The translations under genes were made by a program, and so were the position numbers. DNA of 64,000 nt from Nannochloropsis salina CCMP1776 (taxonomy: Eukaryota > Sar > Eustigmatophyceae > Eustigmatales > Monodopsidaceae): NCBI GenBank assembly GCA_004565275.1, contig SDOX01000007.1, positions 508,115 through 572,114 of the forward strand, given 5' to 3'. Below are positions 1-10,894 of this stretch, one piece after another. Below the pieces are notes generated by a model. The model had not been told where the DNA came from. It did no database searches and saw only the letters and a list, made by a program, of their open reading frames with translations. The stretch's first letter is position 1. Every line of letters begins with the position of its first letter.

Positions 1-35
1 CCTCAATAGACGAGGAGGATGAAGCCATCGTGTAG
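1..35 (+). CDS. possible C-terminal tail of a gene entering from the left
   Basis: A short open frame at 3-35 reads SIDEEDEAIV followed by TAG. An acidic tail next to a stop is typical of a protein C-terminus, and the DNA beyond it has no long frame. No homology can be judged from ten residues, so this may be chance. Confidence 0.2.
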   Translation, partial: SIDEEDEAIV

Positions 36-1287
36 ACGTAGAGCGCAAGAGCTGCCTTTGTGTCTTCACCTCGCAAATTGATACAAGAAAGGTCCTAGTA
101 TGATGTAAAATATAAAGGAAAGGGGAGGGTCGGTCGTAAGCAAATAATAGTCCAAGGTGTATTTTACGATATAGTGTGCTATCTCGACTGACAATGGATC
201 TGCAACTAAAAGCTGGCTGAGCAAATCATGTCATACACTGTCTAGCTGAGACTTAGAGTAATGCTTAACGTCGAATCGGAGCATTTTCGATGCAATGTTT
301 GACAAATTGAGTGTTTCCGGGGGGATAGAAACCAATCAATCGGATGACAATTGAAAGCCTGATGGGCCGAGGAGGCAAGCGTCTACTAGCCTCAAGTCAA
401 TAGCAGGCGAGCCTAGTTTATATTGAATGACATGAGGATAAGCTGGCGCTTGTTGCTTGAGATGAAGGAAATGAGAGTGGATCAAAATCTATACTCTAAC
501 GACATCAGAAAGTAAAATGTCGGCCTTTGCTCGAAATTTACATGGTACACTCTATCGTCAATCCAGTAAATGTCGCAAAACAACCAAATTGTTTCGCCTG
601 ACTACGTTGAACAGACCTAGACAGAGCCACAATCGTGCTCTTATGGGAAAATCAAAAAAGTTTTAGGGAACGACACTCTGCGAGAGAAAACATTCAGTGA
701 ATATTCATTCAAGTCGGGAGAACAAGATTCATGTTGTAATCAAGCGTTTTTTTAACGGTTATTGGGAACAAAAACAAGCCACTGAAGTCAGAAGAAGCTA
801 AATTTGGCTTGCGCGCTGATAATTATCGGTCAGTGTCGTAATGTATAAGTAAACCTCGCGAATCAGCCCCTTTTATAGATTTTTATTTTGCTCTGTTGCT
901 CTGTTGTCCAATGGCCCATGATTTCTTCGACCGGCCACAAACCGTATACAACTAGACTGGATAAGACGTCCAAATATGCTTTCTTCGGCCAATTGCATGG
1001 CGATTTTGAGATGCACACATAAAATGTGATTTAAGTCCTCCTTTTTAAAGGATCATGGCTGTCAAATACGATATAATTATCAATCGAGTCATCGAGTTGA
1101 TTTGACAGTAATCCCCCGTTGCCGGGTAGGAGCTTTATACGCAGTGACCACGACCGGTTGAATTGGCCCATCCGCGGAGACGTTCAGCTTTCTCAAGCGT
1201 TTTCACTCGTCTAACGCACCGTGCAATGAATCACTTCTAGTCTCCCGTACAAATTAGATAGCCTTGTAAGCTCTTGAACGACGCAAG
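36..1287. other. intergenic, no gene seen
   Basis: This stretch is richer in A and T than the flanking genes and has no frame longer than chance. It should hold the promoter of the secreted-protein gene that starts at 1288. No clear TATA box or repeat was recognised. Confidence 0.5.
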
Positions 1288-2672
1288 ATGTCCCTTCGGA
1301 TTCTCCTGAGCACGTCCATGCTCGTGCTCTGCACCCTGTTGCCCAACTTGGCTATGGGAAACAAAAAGACCGGCATCTTCAGCAAGATTGCCAGCACAAA
1401 GCGCGACATGCAAGGAGTCGTCTCCACTGGCATCGAGAAAGGTAGCTCCTGGGCTGCAGCGAGCGCCGCAGGAAGGCAAGGGGGAATGCTGGAAGGGTTT
1501 TTTGACATGTTCGAGACCATGCTGGACAAGCAGTGGGGAACCCCGAACTCCCTCCTCGACCAGGACCTGATGGGACTCATGCAAGACGTGTTCGTGAGGG
1601 ACCCTGAGCACACGCGGCTCTTGCAAGAGGCGTGGGCGGATCCTGAGATTTTCCGGTATTTGGTGGATGAGCTGCCTTTCTTCTCGGTGATCAAGCCTTT
1701 GCGAGCGCTGAGGGAGAAGAAGGTGCTGTCTCCGCAGGATGTGAGTAGAAAAAAGCGACAGTGCACCACGTCAGTGCCGTTACCTTTCGATGACAGGTGT
1801 TGCTCGTTTGCCTACCTCCATTGTCATCCCCTTGGTTTGATTCGTCGTACGCATGCCTGTCAGTTTGTCGCCTCGTTTAGGTGTGGACTCCTGGTGGTGT
1901 GAAATGCCCGTCCTGGTGTGCATGACGGCGATGCGGTCAGGGGTGGTCGACTGTTGTATTTTACGTCGAGAGAATACGTACATTCACACACAGGGTATTG
2001 AAGCTGTCGTGAAGCTGAAAGAGACGATGGGCAAGGTGATCTCTTCCCTGCAGAGCGTCCGCGATCCCGAGGCGTTTGCCGAGAAGATGTACAACTATGC
2101 GACAAGCACCGACTCCAAGTGGAGGTCTTTGCTGGAGCGTGTGGAGAAGGGCGACAAAATGGCGAGCTTGGACATGCAGCAATTTCTCTTGAATAAGGAG
2201 ATAGGAGACCGTAAGTCACGGAAGGGGTGAGCACCGGATGCATGTCGATGAGTAGTAGGAGATAAACGCGCGTTCATTGACGTATCTAGTGAGTCGTTGA
2301 GAGCTGTGGACCTGTGGCCCAGGAGAAGGGTGCTATAGGCGAACCCATATAGGGTGCCCGCATGATACCTGTTGATGTGTTGTGTACACTCTCTCGGACG
2401 CAAGAATCTCATCTCCTGAATCCATCACGATGTTGTGGTGTGCCCCATGTACCTGTACAGTAATCGATTTGGAGGCCTTCGGTTTCGGTGGTGTATTGCC
2501 TGACGTGCTTAGCAAGGCCATTTCCTCCGTGCGGGAACAAGAGCCTTTGATTTGGAACAGCGTGCTGAGCGACCCCGTCGCAAAGCGGTACCTGGAAGAT
2601 CCCATGTTGGCCGTGAAGGAAGCGCTGGATGTGGCGAAGGACTACGGAGAAGCGATGATGAAGTCGTCGTGA
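1288..2672 (+). CDS. secreted protein of unknown function with degenerate DP/RYL repeats, three exons
   Basis: Exons 1288-1740, 1994-2210 and 2461-2672 join in phase (donors GTGAGT and GTAAGT, acceptors CACAG and TACAG) to give 293 residues. Residues 1-23 form a signal peptide: a basic start, a leucine-rich core, then LAMG before NKK. There is no other membrane segment and no KDEL-type tail (the end is MMKSS), so secretion or a vacuolar/ER lumen location is inferred. The mature part is mostly helical and seems to repeat a loose motif: a tryptophan, then a DP pair, then RYL and acidic residues. Compare AWADPEIFRYLVDE in exon 1 with LSDPVAKRYLEDP in exon 3. I recognise no family. Exon structure is fairly secure because phases and protein character agree; the function is unknown. 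Confidence 0.65.
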
Positions 2673-3931
2673 TAAAATGTGATCTTTATGTGGTTGACCA
2701 TCTGGCTGATCTATATTATCCATGGGAAATTTTTGTTACGTGATGATCTTTCGCGTAGGCGTAGAATCAGTGAAGATAAAGACGTCCACTTGTCCGTCAC
2801 TGTGCGGTTTCTGTGACACGATGGCGATAGATAGTCACGATAGGACAGCAAAGGACAGCGGCAAAAGTACGCGAAGAAATTGAGAGCGATCCGCCACTGA
2901 TATTTCTTAAACTTCATTTCTGGTCTGTCGATAGAATCAAATGCTTCTTTAAATTTCTCTGAAGACCGAAAGTGTGACTCATTTCCAGGGCCCTTCCGTT
3001 TCTTATACCACAGTCATAGAATGGCTTTAAAGTACTCTCACGATTCACGGCAAGCTTTGAGTTTCTTAATCGCTCACATGCTCTCAGGCTGATCGCCTAT
3101 GTACAAAGGTAACATGTGAACGGTTGCTCGCTTTTCATGATTCGCGTTCCTAGATACTAGGAGTATTAAAGGACCGTATGAAACGTCTGGACACGCGAGA
3201 CTCATGTGAACAACATCTCTAAAGGCTGTGAAAGGGATCCGCAAAATTTTTCTGCGAGGACACGATTGACTTTATCCATGATATTCTTCCTTTCAGTGCA
3301 GTCGTTTTGATATCGAGAGTGACCACAATGCGGGCCTCTTAGTCTCTGACATGGCAGAAAAATCAATTTAAGTCTCGATATCACAACTAGCATAAGACAA
3401 GAATTGAGAATTTTGGAGGGCCCAAATGAGCACAGCTAATTCTAAATTCGTTCTGGGACTGCAAAATCATCCCTTGCCCTGTGGGTGGACTAGACATATT
3501 TGCAGCAGCCCGTGTAGTAAAAAAATGGCGTATTACAAATTACTTCCACCTAGTGTTGCATATTTGCCATCGTTGGTCGTTGTAGTGTATCCTTCCCAGG
3601 CCTGCTGCATTTTTTGAGTTTCTGGTTTTGCAGGATAGATAAATGCTTGTAAAATTCTTCTCCAAGCTGTGCCTCGCCAAAGCTGCGGCGATCTCTAACT
3701 TTCTTCCTATGTGCCTCCCAGCCCTACCATCGTCCATTGAAAAGGAAATGATGGCCCTCACTTGTCAGCTCGAAGCTCACAAAATTCAATGCAAACATTA
3801 CTAGACGCTTGGGTTTGTGCACGCCCCCAAAATAAAATCAATGCCCTTTTACCTTTTCAGACGCTTCGCAGAAGAAGAACACGACCTAACATCACCATCT
3901 CTGGCTACATCCGCGCCTTCCCACAGAACTT
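2673..3931. other. intergenic, no gene seen
   Basis: About 1.26 kb of relatively AT-rich sequence with only short frames on both strands. A 5' exon or leader of the coiled-coil gene could lie near 3760-3930, because TTCCCACAG just before 3926 resembles a splice acceptor. Confidence 0.45.
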
Positions 3932-6900
3932 ATGCATTGCTATGGCAATGACAAAGTATCGGTAAAATCGACAACACGTGAACTGGATGCACAGGAAAAT
4001 GTCGAACGGAAGGCGGAGCTTCATCATGCGCTTGAAAACGCGTCTTCAGGAAGCTCCACAGTCTCTTCCCGCCAGCCCGAGCAGGAGCAAAGACCACAAC
4101 AAAGAAAGCAAACAGAAGCTTGGGAATGCCAAGCAAGCTCACATTTTGATTTAAAAGGCGAAAATGTATCAACTCTACGCGATTGTGTAGTAAAACACCC
4201 AATAAATCGCTCATCACCCAAAGTCGGAGCCAAGGGGGGCGGAGAGAGCCAGGCTTTACTCACGAACCCCCCGGCGCCAGAAGCCATGGCGGACGAATGT
4301 CGTGATGAAGAGGTGGAAATTGATTTTATGATCAGCAGCAGCAGCAGCAGCGGTGATGGCGATTACAGTGAGCGTGATGACGAATTCGACTGTCGTGAAG
4401 AACGTTTGTCTGAGGGACACGAAGAGGATGAGAGAGCATTTTATACGCCCTTTACGTCCATAAAAGGGCCTTACGGCAGGGATACAAGCCGATTTTCGCA
4501 ACGGAACCAATCTATAATTTTCCAAGCTTCCAGGAAACTACTTTTTGAGCAGGCTTCTTCGACCATGAAGGTAGGAGACGACCATTCGGAGGAAGACAAT
4601 GGCGACTGGACCGGTCTTCACGCCCCGCCTTGCCGGCCTTTCCCGTCGCCGACATCTCCATCCGCTCCCTTTGCGCCCGAGTGCCTTATCCCCGACCACC
4701 TTCCCGCGGATCCTACCGAGCTGCATCTGACGGTTTCGGAGTTAGCTGTGGTCCTGCGGGCCTCAGAGGCCGAGAGGAAGCATTTGGGTCTCACAGTACA
4801 AGCCCTCCGTGCTCAGGAAAGCCAACTCTTGACGCAGATACAAGGCATGGCGAAGAAGCAACACGAATTGGAGGAACATTTACTGTTGCACGCACAAACA
4901 GAGCACGGCAGTGACGGTGGAGAGGCGGAGGAGCGGAAGTCGGTAACGCTGGAGTTGTTGCGCGGGCAGATGCTGGAGACGGCGCGTCTGGAAGTAGATG
5001 GGCTGAAAGCAGCGTTAGAAGAGTCTCAACGATCCAATATCCGCGTGGTGGAGGAGCAGAATGCGGGAAGAAATGAGGTGGGTGCTCTAACGGAGGCCTT
5101 GAAAGCAGAAATCAAGCGGCTGGCCTCACAGCTGGCAAGCAAGGCTGCACTGGAGTGTGCCGCTAAGAGAGAGGCGAAAGAGTGGGAGTCTCGGGCCCAG
5201 ATGGAAGCAGAACGAGCGGATGAGTTGGAGCGACGCATTGAAGAGGTTCAATGTGAAATCCAGCGGGCAGAGAGGCAGCAGAGGGAGGAAGAAAGACGAC
5301 GCCTGGCGGTGGAAGCTACTCAGGAACAAGCCAAGGCCATGGCGCGGAACTTGGAAGACCGCTTGCAGCAGGCGCACGGAGACCTGTTGGAGGCGCAGAC
5401 ACAACTTCGAAATTTAGAGGGAGAGTTGGAGGCAGAGCGCCGAGCAGGAGGAGGCGCGGATGCGGGGCAGGCCCTAGCTTTGCAGATGGACGCGCTGGCT
5501 AATCAGCATCGTAGGGAGATCGCGGCCCTTGAAGAAGAAGTCGATCGTTTGCGAGCAGAAATGGCTCATGCAGAGATATCTGGAATGTCTGATGCCATGA
5601 AAACGCCCCTCCGCCCGCCGGCCCGTGAAAGTGGAGACTCAGGGCGGTCGGCTCTATGTCGTGGCGCGGCGCAATATCTGATTAGTTGCTCGCCCTCTCC
5701 CCACGGCGCTCAGTTGTCATACCTAGGCCTCCAAGATGTAGGGGGGACTCGGATAGCAGAGAAAAGGAGCCCTGCGACCGTGGAAGGAAGAGAAATGCCC
5801 TCCGACTGTGCGATGCTCTTGAGGGAAGGGGAAAGGGAAGAAGGCGAAGAGAGGACTTGTGCAGGGGTTGACACGACGCGATCACAGTCCGACTTGGACG
5901 ACCGGTCGCTACTAGCCCAACAGATTGTACGCGAACAAGCATTGCTCGCGCAGCAGGAGAAGGAGCGTCAGACTTGGAGGCGGGAAATGGAGGCGTTGAA
6001 GGAGGAGCGCGACCAGCTTCAACAAGTGGCCCCCACATTATCGTCTTTCCCCCCCTCAAGTAGCGCCTTGGAGGAGTTGAAGAGTTTGCGACGGAAGGCG
6101 CAGGAAGATAGAGAACGTTTGGGATCAAATGCAAGGCTGTTGCGTTTCCTGACAGAAGAGATTGGGCGGGGCGATGTGGATCTAGGGGGCGACGACAGAC
6201 CTTGGGAGGTTCGGTGGCAGGAGAAGGAGGACGAGGAAGGGGACGAGGGGGAAGAGATTTTGCCACCGGAAGTACGCGATCTTTTGGAGGCGGTGTCACG
6301 CTGGGCAGCGCTGTGGAAGGCTCGGGCGTGGGAAGAGGTCAAGGGTGAAGTCATGGATTTGGAGGAGACGCGATGGCGTGAGAAGCGAATCGAGAAGGGT
6401 AACGCAGACGAGAGGGATGAAAGAAATGACTGCGATGGCGCAAGCAAATTACACGAATGGAGGCAGACTAGCAGTGTCACGGAAGAGGAGACCACAGTTG
6501 TCTTGACACATGCTGCACGGCGTCGCCACGAGCAACAGGCAACCCCAGAGCACGAACTGATGATTGCGGTCTGGCGAGCCCGCGTGACGAGCTTAGAAGT
6601 AGCCGTCGAAGAAAAAGATCGCATGTTGCAACAGGCATTGGAAGAGGCGAACAGGGTCAAGCTAGTGCAAGAAACTGCACTAAAGGAGGCGGAATCGGCC
6701 TACGAGAAAGATTTAAACGCTCACGTCTGCCGTATCAGAGTGCTAGAGAAGGAGGTCAGCCGCTTGGAGAGGGAGGCGCAGTTGGAAACGATTAAGAAGG
6801 GCCAATTTGAAATTAATGCGGACGAAGTTACTGCTGTGGTTACTGATGCAGTCAACCAAGCGAAAGAGTCCTGGTATGAAGATGAACGACGACGACTTGA

Positions 6901-7510
6901 TCGGATTTACCTCCAATTCGACCAGGAGAAGGCTGCAAAGGACCGGCGGTGGCGCGAAAAATTTCAAGAGGTGGGTTCCAAGGTCCAGTCCTTGCAATAT
7001 GCTTTTACCGAGCTCACGAAGAAGACAAAAGAAAAGGAGAGAGAGGCGGTACAGGCAGCCCAAATCTTAGCGGATCGGGAAGAAAGAGAGGAAGAAATGC
7101 GTGCACGCCTTGAGCAATTGGACCGCGAGGTACTTCTAAAAGACGTGACAGTGCGTGAACTGAAAGAAACCTTGCGTCGAGAACACAAACAAATACTTGC
7201 GAACGCAGCTGCCGCAAAAGAAGCCGCTGAAGCCGAAGTTTTGGCACTGAAAAAGCGTATGGGAACGGAGCATGAGAAAGAAATGAATGTTGTTATTCTC
7301 AGTGTCCGCAAGCACATGCGCGAAAAGTACAAAATGAAAGTACTCGGCATCCGGCAGGCCTGGGAAGAGGAGCGGCGGGATCTGCTCCTTCAAATTGAGA
7401 CGGTGTGTAGGGGACGCAAGCATGGACATAAGCCATCTTCTTCAGGTGATCCTCTCACGATCTCCGACGCGAAGAGAACGAGTACTAGAGCCATACGTCT
7501 CAATAAGTAG
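3932..7510 (+). CDS. large coiled-coil protein, 1192 residues, unknown function
   Basis: One uninterrupted frame. The first 250 residues are polar, acidic and low in complexity (a serine run near residue 130). From about residue 270 to 540, and again from about 640 to 1160, the protein is rich in E, K, R, Q and L with heptad spacing, typical of long coiled coils in scaffold, Golgi-tether or cytoskeletal proteins. No catalytic domain, GRIP motif or membrane segment was seen. The start is uncertain: the ATG at 3932 gives the longest product, but the ATG at 4286 (gccATGG context, MADECRDEE) is a better initiator, and an acceptor-like CCACAG sits just upstream of 3932. It converges with GYRB, with 286 bp between the stops. 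Coding is well supported by length and composition; the role is not. Confidence 0.8.
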   Translation: MHCYGNDKVSVKSTTRELDAQENVERKAELHHALENASSGSSTVSSRQPEQEQRPQQRKQTEAWECQASSHFDLKGENVSTLRDCVVKHPINRSSPKVGAKGGGESQALLTNPPAPEAMADECRDEEVEIDFMISSSSSSGDGDYSERDDEFDCREERLSEGHEEDERAFYTPFTSIKGPYGRDTSRFSQRNQSIIFQASRKLLFEQASSTMKVGDDHSEEDNGDWTGLHAPPCRPFPSPTSPSAPFAPECLIPDHLPADPTELHLTVSELAVVLRASEAERKHLGLTVQALRAQESQLLTQIQGMAKKQHELEEHLLLHAQTEHGSDGGEAEERKSVTLELLRGQMLETARLEVDGLKAALEESQRSNIRVVEEQNAGRNEVGALTEALKAEIKRLASQLASKAALECAAKREAKEWESRAQMEAERADELERRIEEVQCEIQRAERQQREEERRRLAVEATQEQAKAMARNLEDRLQQAHGDLLEAQTQLRNLEGELEAERRAGGGADAGQALALQMDALANQHRREIAALEEEVDRLRAEMAHAEISGMSDAMKTPLRPPARESGDSGRSALCRGAAQYLISCSPSPHGAQLSYLGLQDVGGTRIAEKRSPATVEGREMPSDCAMLLREGEREEGEERTCAGVDTTRSQSDLDDRSLLAQQIVREQALLAQQEKERQTWRREMEALKEERDQLQQVAPTLSSFPPSSSALEELKSLRRKAQEDRERLGSNARLLRFLTEEIGRGDVDLGGDDRPWEVRWQEKEDEEGDEGEEILPPEVRDLLEAVSRWAALWKARAWEEVKGEVMDLEETRWREKRIEKGNADERDERNDCDGASKLHEWRQTSSVTEEETTVVLTHAARRRHEQQATPEHELMIAVWRARVTSLEVAVEEKDRMLQQALEEANRVKLVQETALKEAESAYEKDLNAHVCRIRVLEKEVSRLEREAQLETIKKGQFEINADEVTAVVTDAVNQAKESWYEDERRRLDRIYLQFDQEKAAKDRRWREKFQEVGSKVQSLQYAFTELTKKTKEKEREAVQAAQILADREEREEEMRARLEQLDREVLLKDVTVRELKETLRREHKQILANAAAAKEAAEAEVLALKKRMGTEHEKEMNVVILSVRKHMREKYKMKVLGIRQAWEEERRDLLLQIETVCRGRKHGHKPSSSGDPLTISDAKRTSTRAIRLNK

Positions 7511-7796
7511 CCGCTGATCATTGTCAGTTTGAAAATCACTTTTGTAAGTCACGTCGACGGCTGTAGTATATTGGTGTTCCAAGAAGTACAGAAAATCATG
7601 GAAATCCTCGAGGATTGGACAAAGCAGAAAACAACTGAATGGCGGGTCACTTGAAACGTTATAGTCAGGGCGTGTATTTTCTTCCATTTAAGGAATCTTC
7701 TTCAATTCTGTAGCTTACAGTTTCTGCGATGTCACATAGAAGTTTGTCAAGTTTACTTTGTGATTTTTTCCAAACAGAAAAACGCTTGACAGGTTT

Positions 7797-10079
7797 TTAA
7801 AAATCTAAGTCGTCCAGGCGCAAGGCATCGGCATTGCGGTTAATGAAATCCTTTCGTGGGCCCACAGCGTCGCCCATCAATAGCATGAACATCTTGTCTG
7901 CCTCCGCCGCGTCCTCAATCGTTACCTGTTTCAGTATCCTTGTCGCTGGATTCATGGTCGTCTCCCACAGTTGCACGGGCATCATCTCACCGAGGCCCTT
8001 GAAACGCTGCAATGACAAAGCCGTTTTGCCCTTAAAAGAGCTTTGTACCTCTGCTAATTCCTCTTGTGTATACGCGTACTTGACAGTCTTCCCTTGCGTC
8101 ACCTTATAAAGCGGCGGACAGGCGATGTAGACATAGCCGCGTTCAACCAAAGCTCGCTGATATCGGAAGAGGAACGTGAGAAGAAGGATGCGAATGTGGG
8201 CACCATCCACATCCGCGTCGGTCATGATCATAATCCGGTGATATCGGAGCGTTGCGGGATCAAACTCATTGCCCTTGATCCCGAGTCCCAACGCCGAGAT
8301 TAGCGCTTGTAGCTCTGTGTTTTGGTAAATTTTCTCCGTGGCTGCTTTTTCAATGTTCAGTATTTTCCCACGCAGAGGAAGAATGGCTTGAGTGCGCCGA
8401 TCCCGTCCCTGCTTGGCGCTACCAGCCGCTGAGTCGCCCTCGACGATGTAAATTTCGCTCTCGACCGGGTCACGCGAGGAACAGTCGGCCAGTTTCCCGG
8501 GCAAGACCGTGGTCTGTAGCAAGGACTTGCGCCGCACCATGTCTCTGGCAGCTTTGGCAGCCTGGGCTGCTTGTTGAGCGGACATGGCTTTGTCGACGAT
8601 GGCACCCAAGACCCTCGGGTTCCACTCAAACGTGTTCACAAGACTTTCGCCGACGATCGTGTCGACTATCCCACGCACCTCCGGATTACCCAGGCGGTTC
8701 TTCGTCTGTCCTTCAAACTCTGGATCTGGAACTTTGACGCTCACTATTGCTGTCAGTCCCTCCCGAACGAAGTCCCCGGTCAAATTGTCCTTTCCGTCCT
8801 TGAGCTTTCCCGCCTTCCGCGCCATGCTGTTGATGGTGCGCGTCAAGACGCTCTTCAAACCGTCCAAGTGCGTGCCCCCGTCTCCGGTCCGAATGCCGTT
8901 CGCAAAGCCGATCAAGAGATCGTCATACTGGTCCTTGCTCCACCGGAGGGCGGCCTCGACGGCGACCCCGTTCTTCTCACCGGCCGCGTGGATGACTGCG
9001 ACGTCAGGATGCAGCTCCTCTTTGCTGCTGCACATCAATTGCACGTATTCCCGGATTCCTCCCTCATGAAAGAATTCCTGTCTCCGGCCTTCTCCGCGCT
9101 CATCTGTCATGACGATTCTGATCCCCGCATTCAAGTAGGCGAGTTCGTCCAACCTGCCCGACACACGATCAAATTCAAACGTCGTGCTGGTCTTAAAGAT
9201 CTCCGCGTCTGGCTTGAATCGCACGCTCGTTCCGCTGGTGGAGGAACCTATCACCGCGTCTGGGTCCGGAATGATCTCCATTTCCCCCAGCGGCTTCCCC
9301 CTGGCGAAGCGCATGATATGCAGCTTCCCGTCGCGCCGCACCGTGGCCGTCAAAGACTCACTGAGGGCGTTCACCACGGAGACCCCCACTCCGTGCAGGC
9401 CACCTGAGACCTTGTACCCTGAGGCGTCGCCACCAAACTTCCCGCCCGCATGCAGAACTGTCAGTACCGTCTCCAGGGCGGAACGGCCCGTCTTGGAGTG
9501 TACCTCGCAGGGTATGCCGCGTCCGTCGTCCGAGACAGTGACGCTGCCATCCGCGCCGATGGTCACCTCCACGGCCGTGCAATGCCCAGCCAGCGCCTCG
9601 TCGATGGAGTTGTCGACAACCTCAAAGATTAGGTGGTGGAGACCCTTGACTCCTGTGGATCCGATATACATGCCTGGCCGCTTCCGCACCGGTTCCAGGC
9701 CCTCAAGCACCGTGATCTTATCGGCCCCGTAAGACCCGCCCACAGGAGTCGACGGTGGGGAACTCATGCTTGGTAGGGGCGGTGGAGCGATGCTTGTGGC
9801 TTCCATGCCCACGGTGCGACGTCGTCGGGTCGCCGTTGGCTTGACGCTGAAAGCACGTCGCTGGCTGGTACTGCTCACGCGGGTACTGGCCAAGGCGGAG
9901 AGTCCTGAAAGCCTCGGAGAGGAAGACGTTGGAAAACCAAAGACTCTCATTCCGGACCAGCCTCCGATTAGACGCAGCATGACGAGGGCCATACCTCCCA
10001 AGGGCCGACTGAGCATGTCTGTGGTGAAGTAGATAGAAGCGGCGGCGACTGAAAGTCTTGAGGGCAGCCGACTAACCAT
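7797..10079 (-). CDS. GYRB: DNA gyrase subunit B, organelle-targeted
   Basis: Type IIA topoisomerase ATPase subunit, which with GyrA introduces negative supercoils into plastid and/or mitochondrial DNA. The frame is intronless and gives 760 residues from the first ATG at 10079 (ccATGG context); the frame runs further upstream but without an ATG. About 115 extra N-terminal residues, rich in S, R and A and including QRRAFSVKP, look like an organelle presequence. They precede the GHKL ATPase domain (VRKRPGMYIGST, VVDNSIDEALAG, DDGRGIP, GGLHGVGVSVVNA). The transducer follows, then TOPRIM (YIVEGDSAAGSAKQGRD and TDADVDGAHIR), and the protein ends NADALRLDDLDF as bacterial GyrB does. Bacterial ancestry, by organelle gene transfer, is established for this family in plants and algae. 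Whether it goes to plastid, mitochondrion or both is open: I see no clear signal peptide with an ASAFAP-type site. Confidence 0.93.
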   Translation of the reverse strand: MVSRLPSRLSVAAASIYFTTDMLSRPLGGMALVMLRLIGGWSGMRVFGFPTSSSPRLSGLSALASTRVSSTSQRRAFSVKPTATRRRRTVGMEATSIAPPPLPSMSSPPSTPVGGSYGADKITVLEGLEPVRKRPGMYIGSTGVKGLHHLIFEVVDNSIDEALAGHCTAVEVTIGADGSVTVSDDGRGIPCEVHSKTGRSALETVLTVLHAGGKFGGDASGYKVSGGLHGVGVSVVNALSESLTATVRRDGKLHIMRFARGKPLGEMEIIPDPDAVIGSSTSGTSVRFKPDAEIFKTSTTFEFDRVSGRLDELAYLNAGIRIVMTDERGEGRRQEFFHEGGIREYVQLMCSSKEELHPDVAVIHAAGEKNGVAVEAALRWSKDQYDDLLIGFANGIRTGDGGTHLDGLKSVLTRTINSMARKAGKLKDGKDNLTGDFVREGLTAIVSVKVPDPEFEGQTKNRLGNPEVRGIVDTIVGESLVNTFEWNPRVLGAIVDKAMSAQQAAQAAKAARDMVRRKSLLQTTVLPGKLADCSSRDPVESEIYIVEGDSAAGSAKQGRDRRTQAILPLRGKILNIEKAATEKIYQNTELQALISALGLGIKGNEFDPATLRYHRIMIMTDADVDGAHIRILLLTFLFRYQRALVERGYVYIACPPLYKVTQGKTVKYAYTQEELAEVQSSFKGKTALSLQRFKGLGEMMPVQLWETTMNPATRILKQVTIEDAAEADKMFMLLMGDAVGPRKDFINRNADALRLDDLDF

Positions 10080-10894
10080 CCATGGAGAACTCAGTCCAAT
10101 ATCCTGCCCTCGCACCCTGTGCCTTACGTCCAAGAAGTTTGTGTCGCAAGAATTAAAGGTGAAAAACAAGCTTGACCATTCATTCGAAGCACGGTCAACT
10201 ACGGCTACAAACCCCGTCTAAGTTACCCCTCGTTTGTGTCTCAATATCTCGCCTTCCCCTTTCGCGCCGTCATGGTTTAGACGGGGAGCGCTTAGTGCAG
10301 GCCTGGAGCCACCACTCGAACGCGGTCGTGTCCCACGTGTTGGGACTGACATCCGTGCTACATGTGAAAAGAGCATGGATAAAGGGCATTCCTGTCGTCG
10401 GGACGACCCGACCATGTTTTTCCTGCGCGCACAGGCCTGAACCTAGTAACTTTCTGACTGCTTGTCTTGAGGCTTCGAAGAAGCAGCAACTAGGAGCAAC
10501 CAGTGAATCAATCACCGGCACAGTTTGTAGGTGAACCCGGCACTGGTGATCAGTAGAGGCAAACCATACATTCACGCGTATTGAATGCAACTGTATGGAA
10601 ATGCCTGCACTCTGTTTCGTTGTCTCTGCTTTTCTTGGCCGGGCTGGACCACGCCGCTCGCCTAATTTCAAAATTATGATGTGTGGCTGGCACCCCTACA
10701 CCATGACAAGGTACCTCAACTCGAGGAACGCCGCCCACGCTCATCCAGTCGACATCTTTCTCACACAGGTAGTACACATTTGTGCGTGACCTGTTCAGAG
10801 GAGGCGGTGGGAAGTGAGATCTTCACGACCAAACCATTATTTGCGGAAAGAAGCGGCAGCAGCAGTCCCCTGAAAACAGTCTCCTCGTCTTGTC
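10080..10894. promoter_or_regulatory. divergent intergenic region between GYRB and SEC61 alpha
   Basis: About 815 bp separate two start codons that point away from each other, so both promoters must lie here. Frames within it are short and lack recognisable protein character. No named motif was identified. Confidence 0.4.

Noticed and set aside
10080-10169. GYRB start at 10169
   Set aside because: The codon there is TTG; the first ATG, in a good context, is at 10079.
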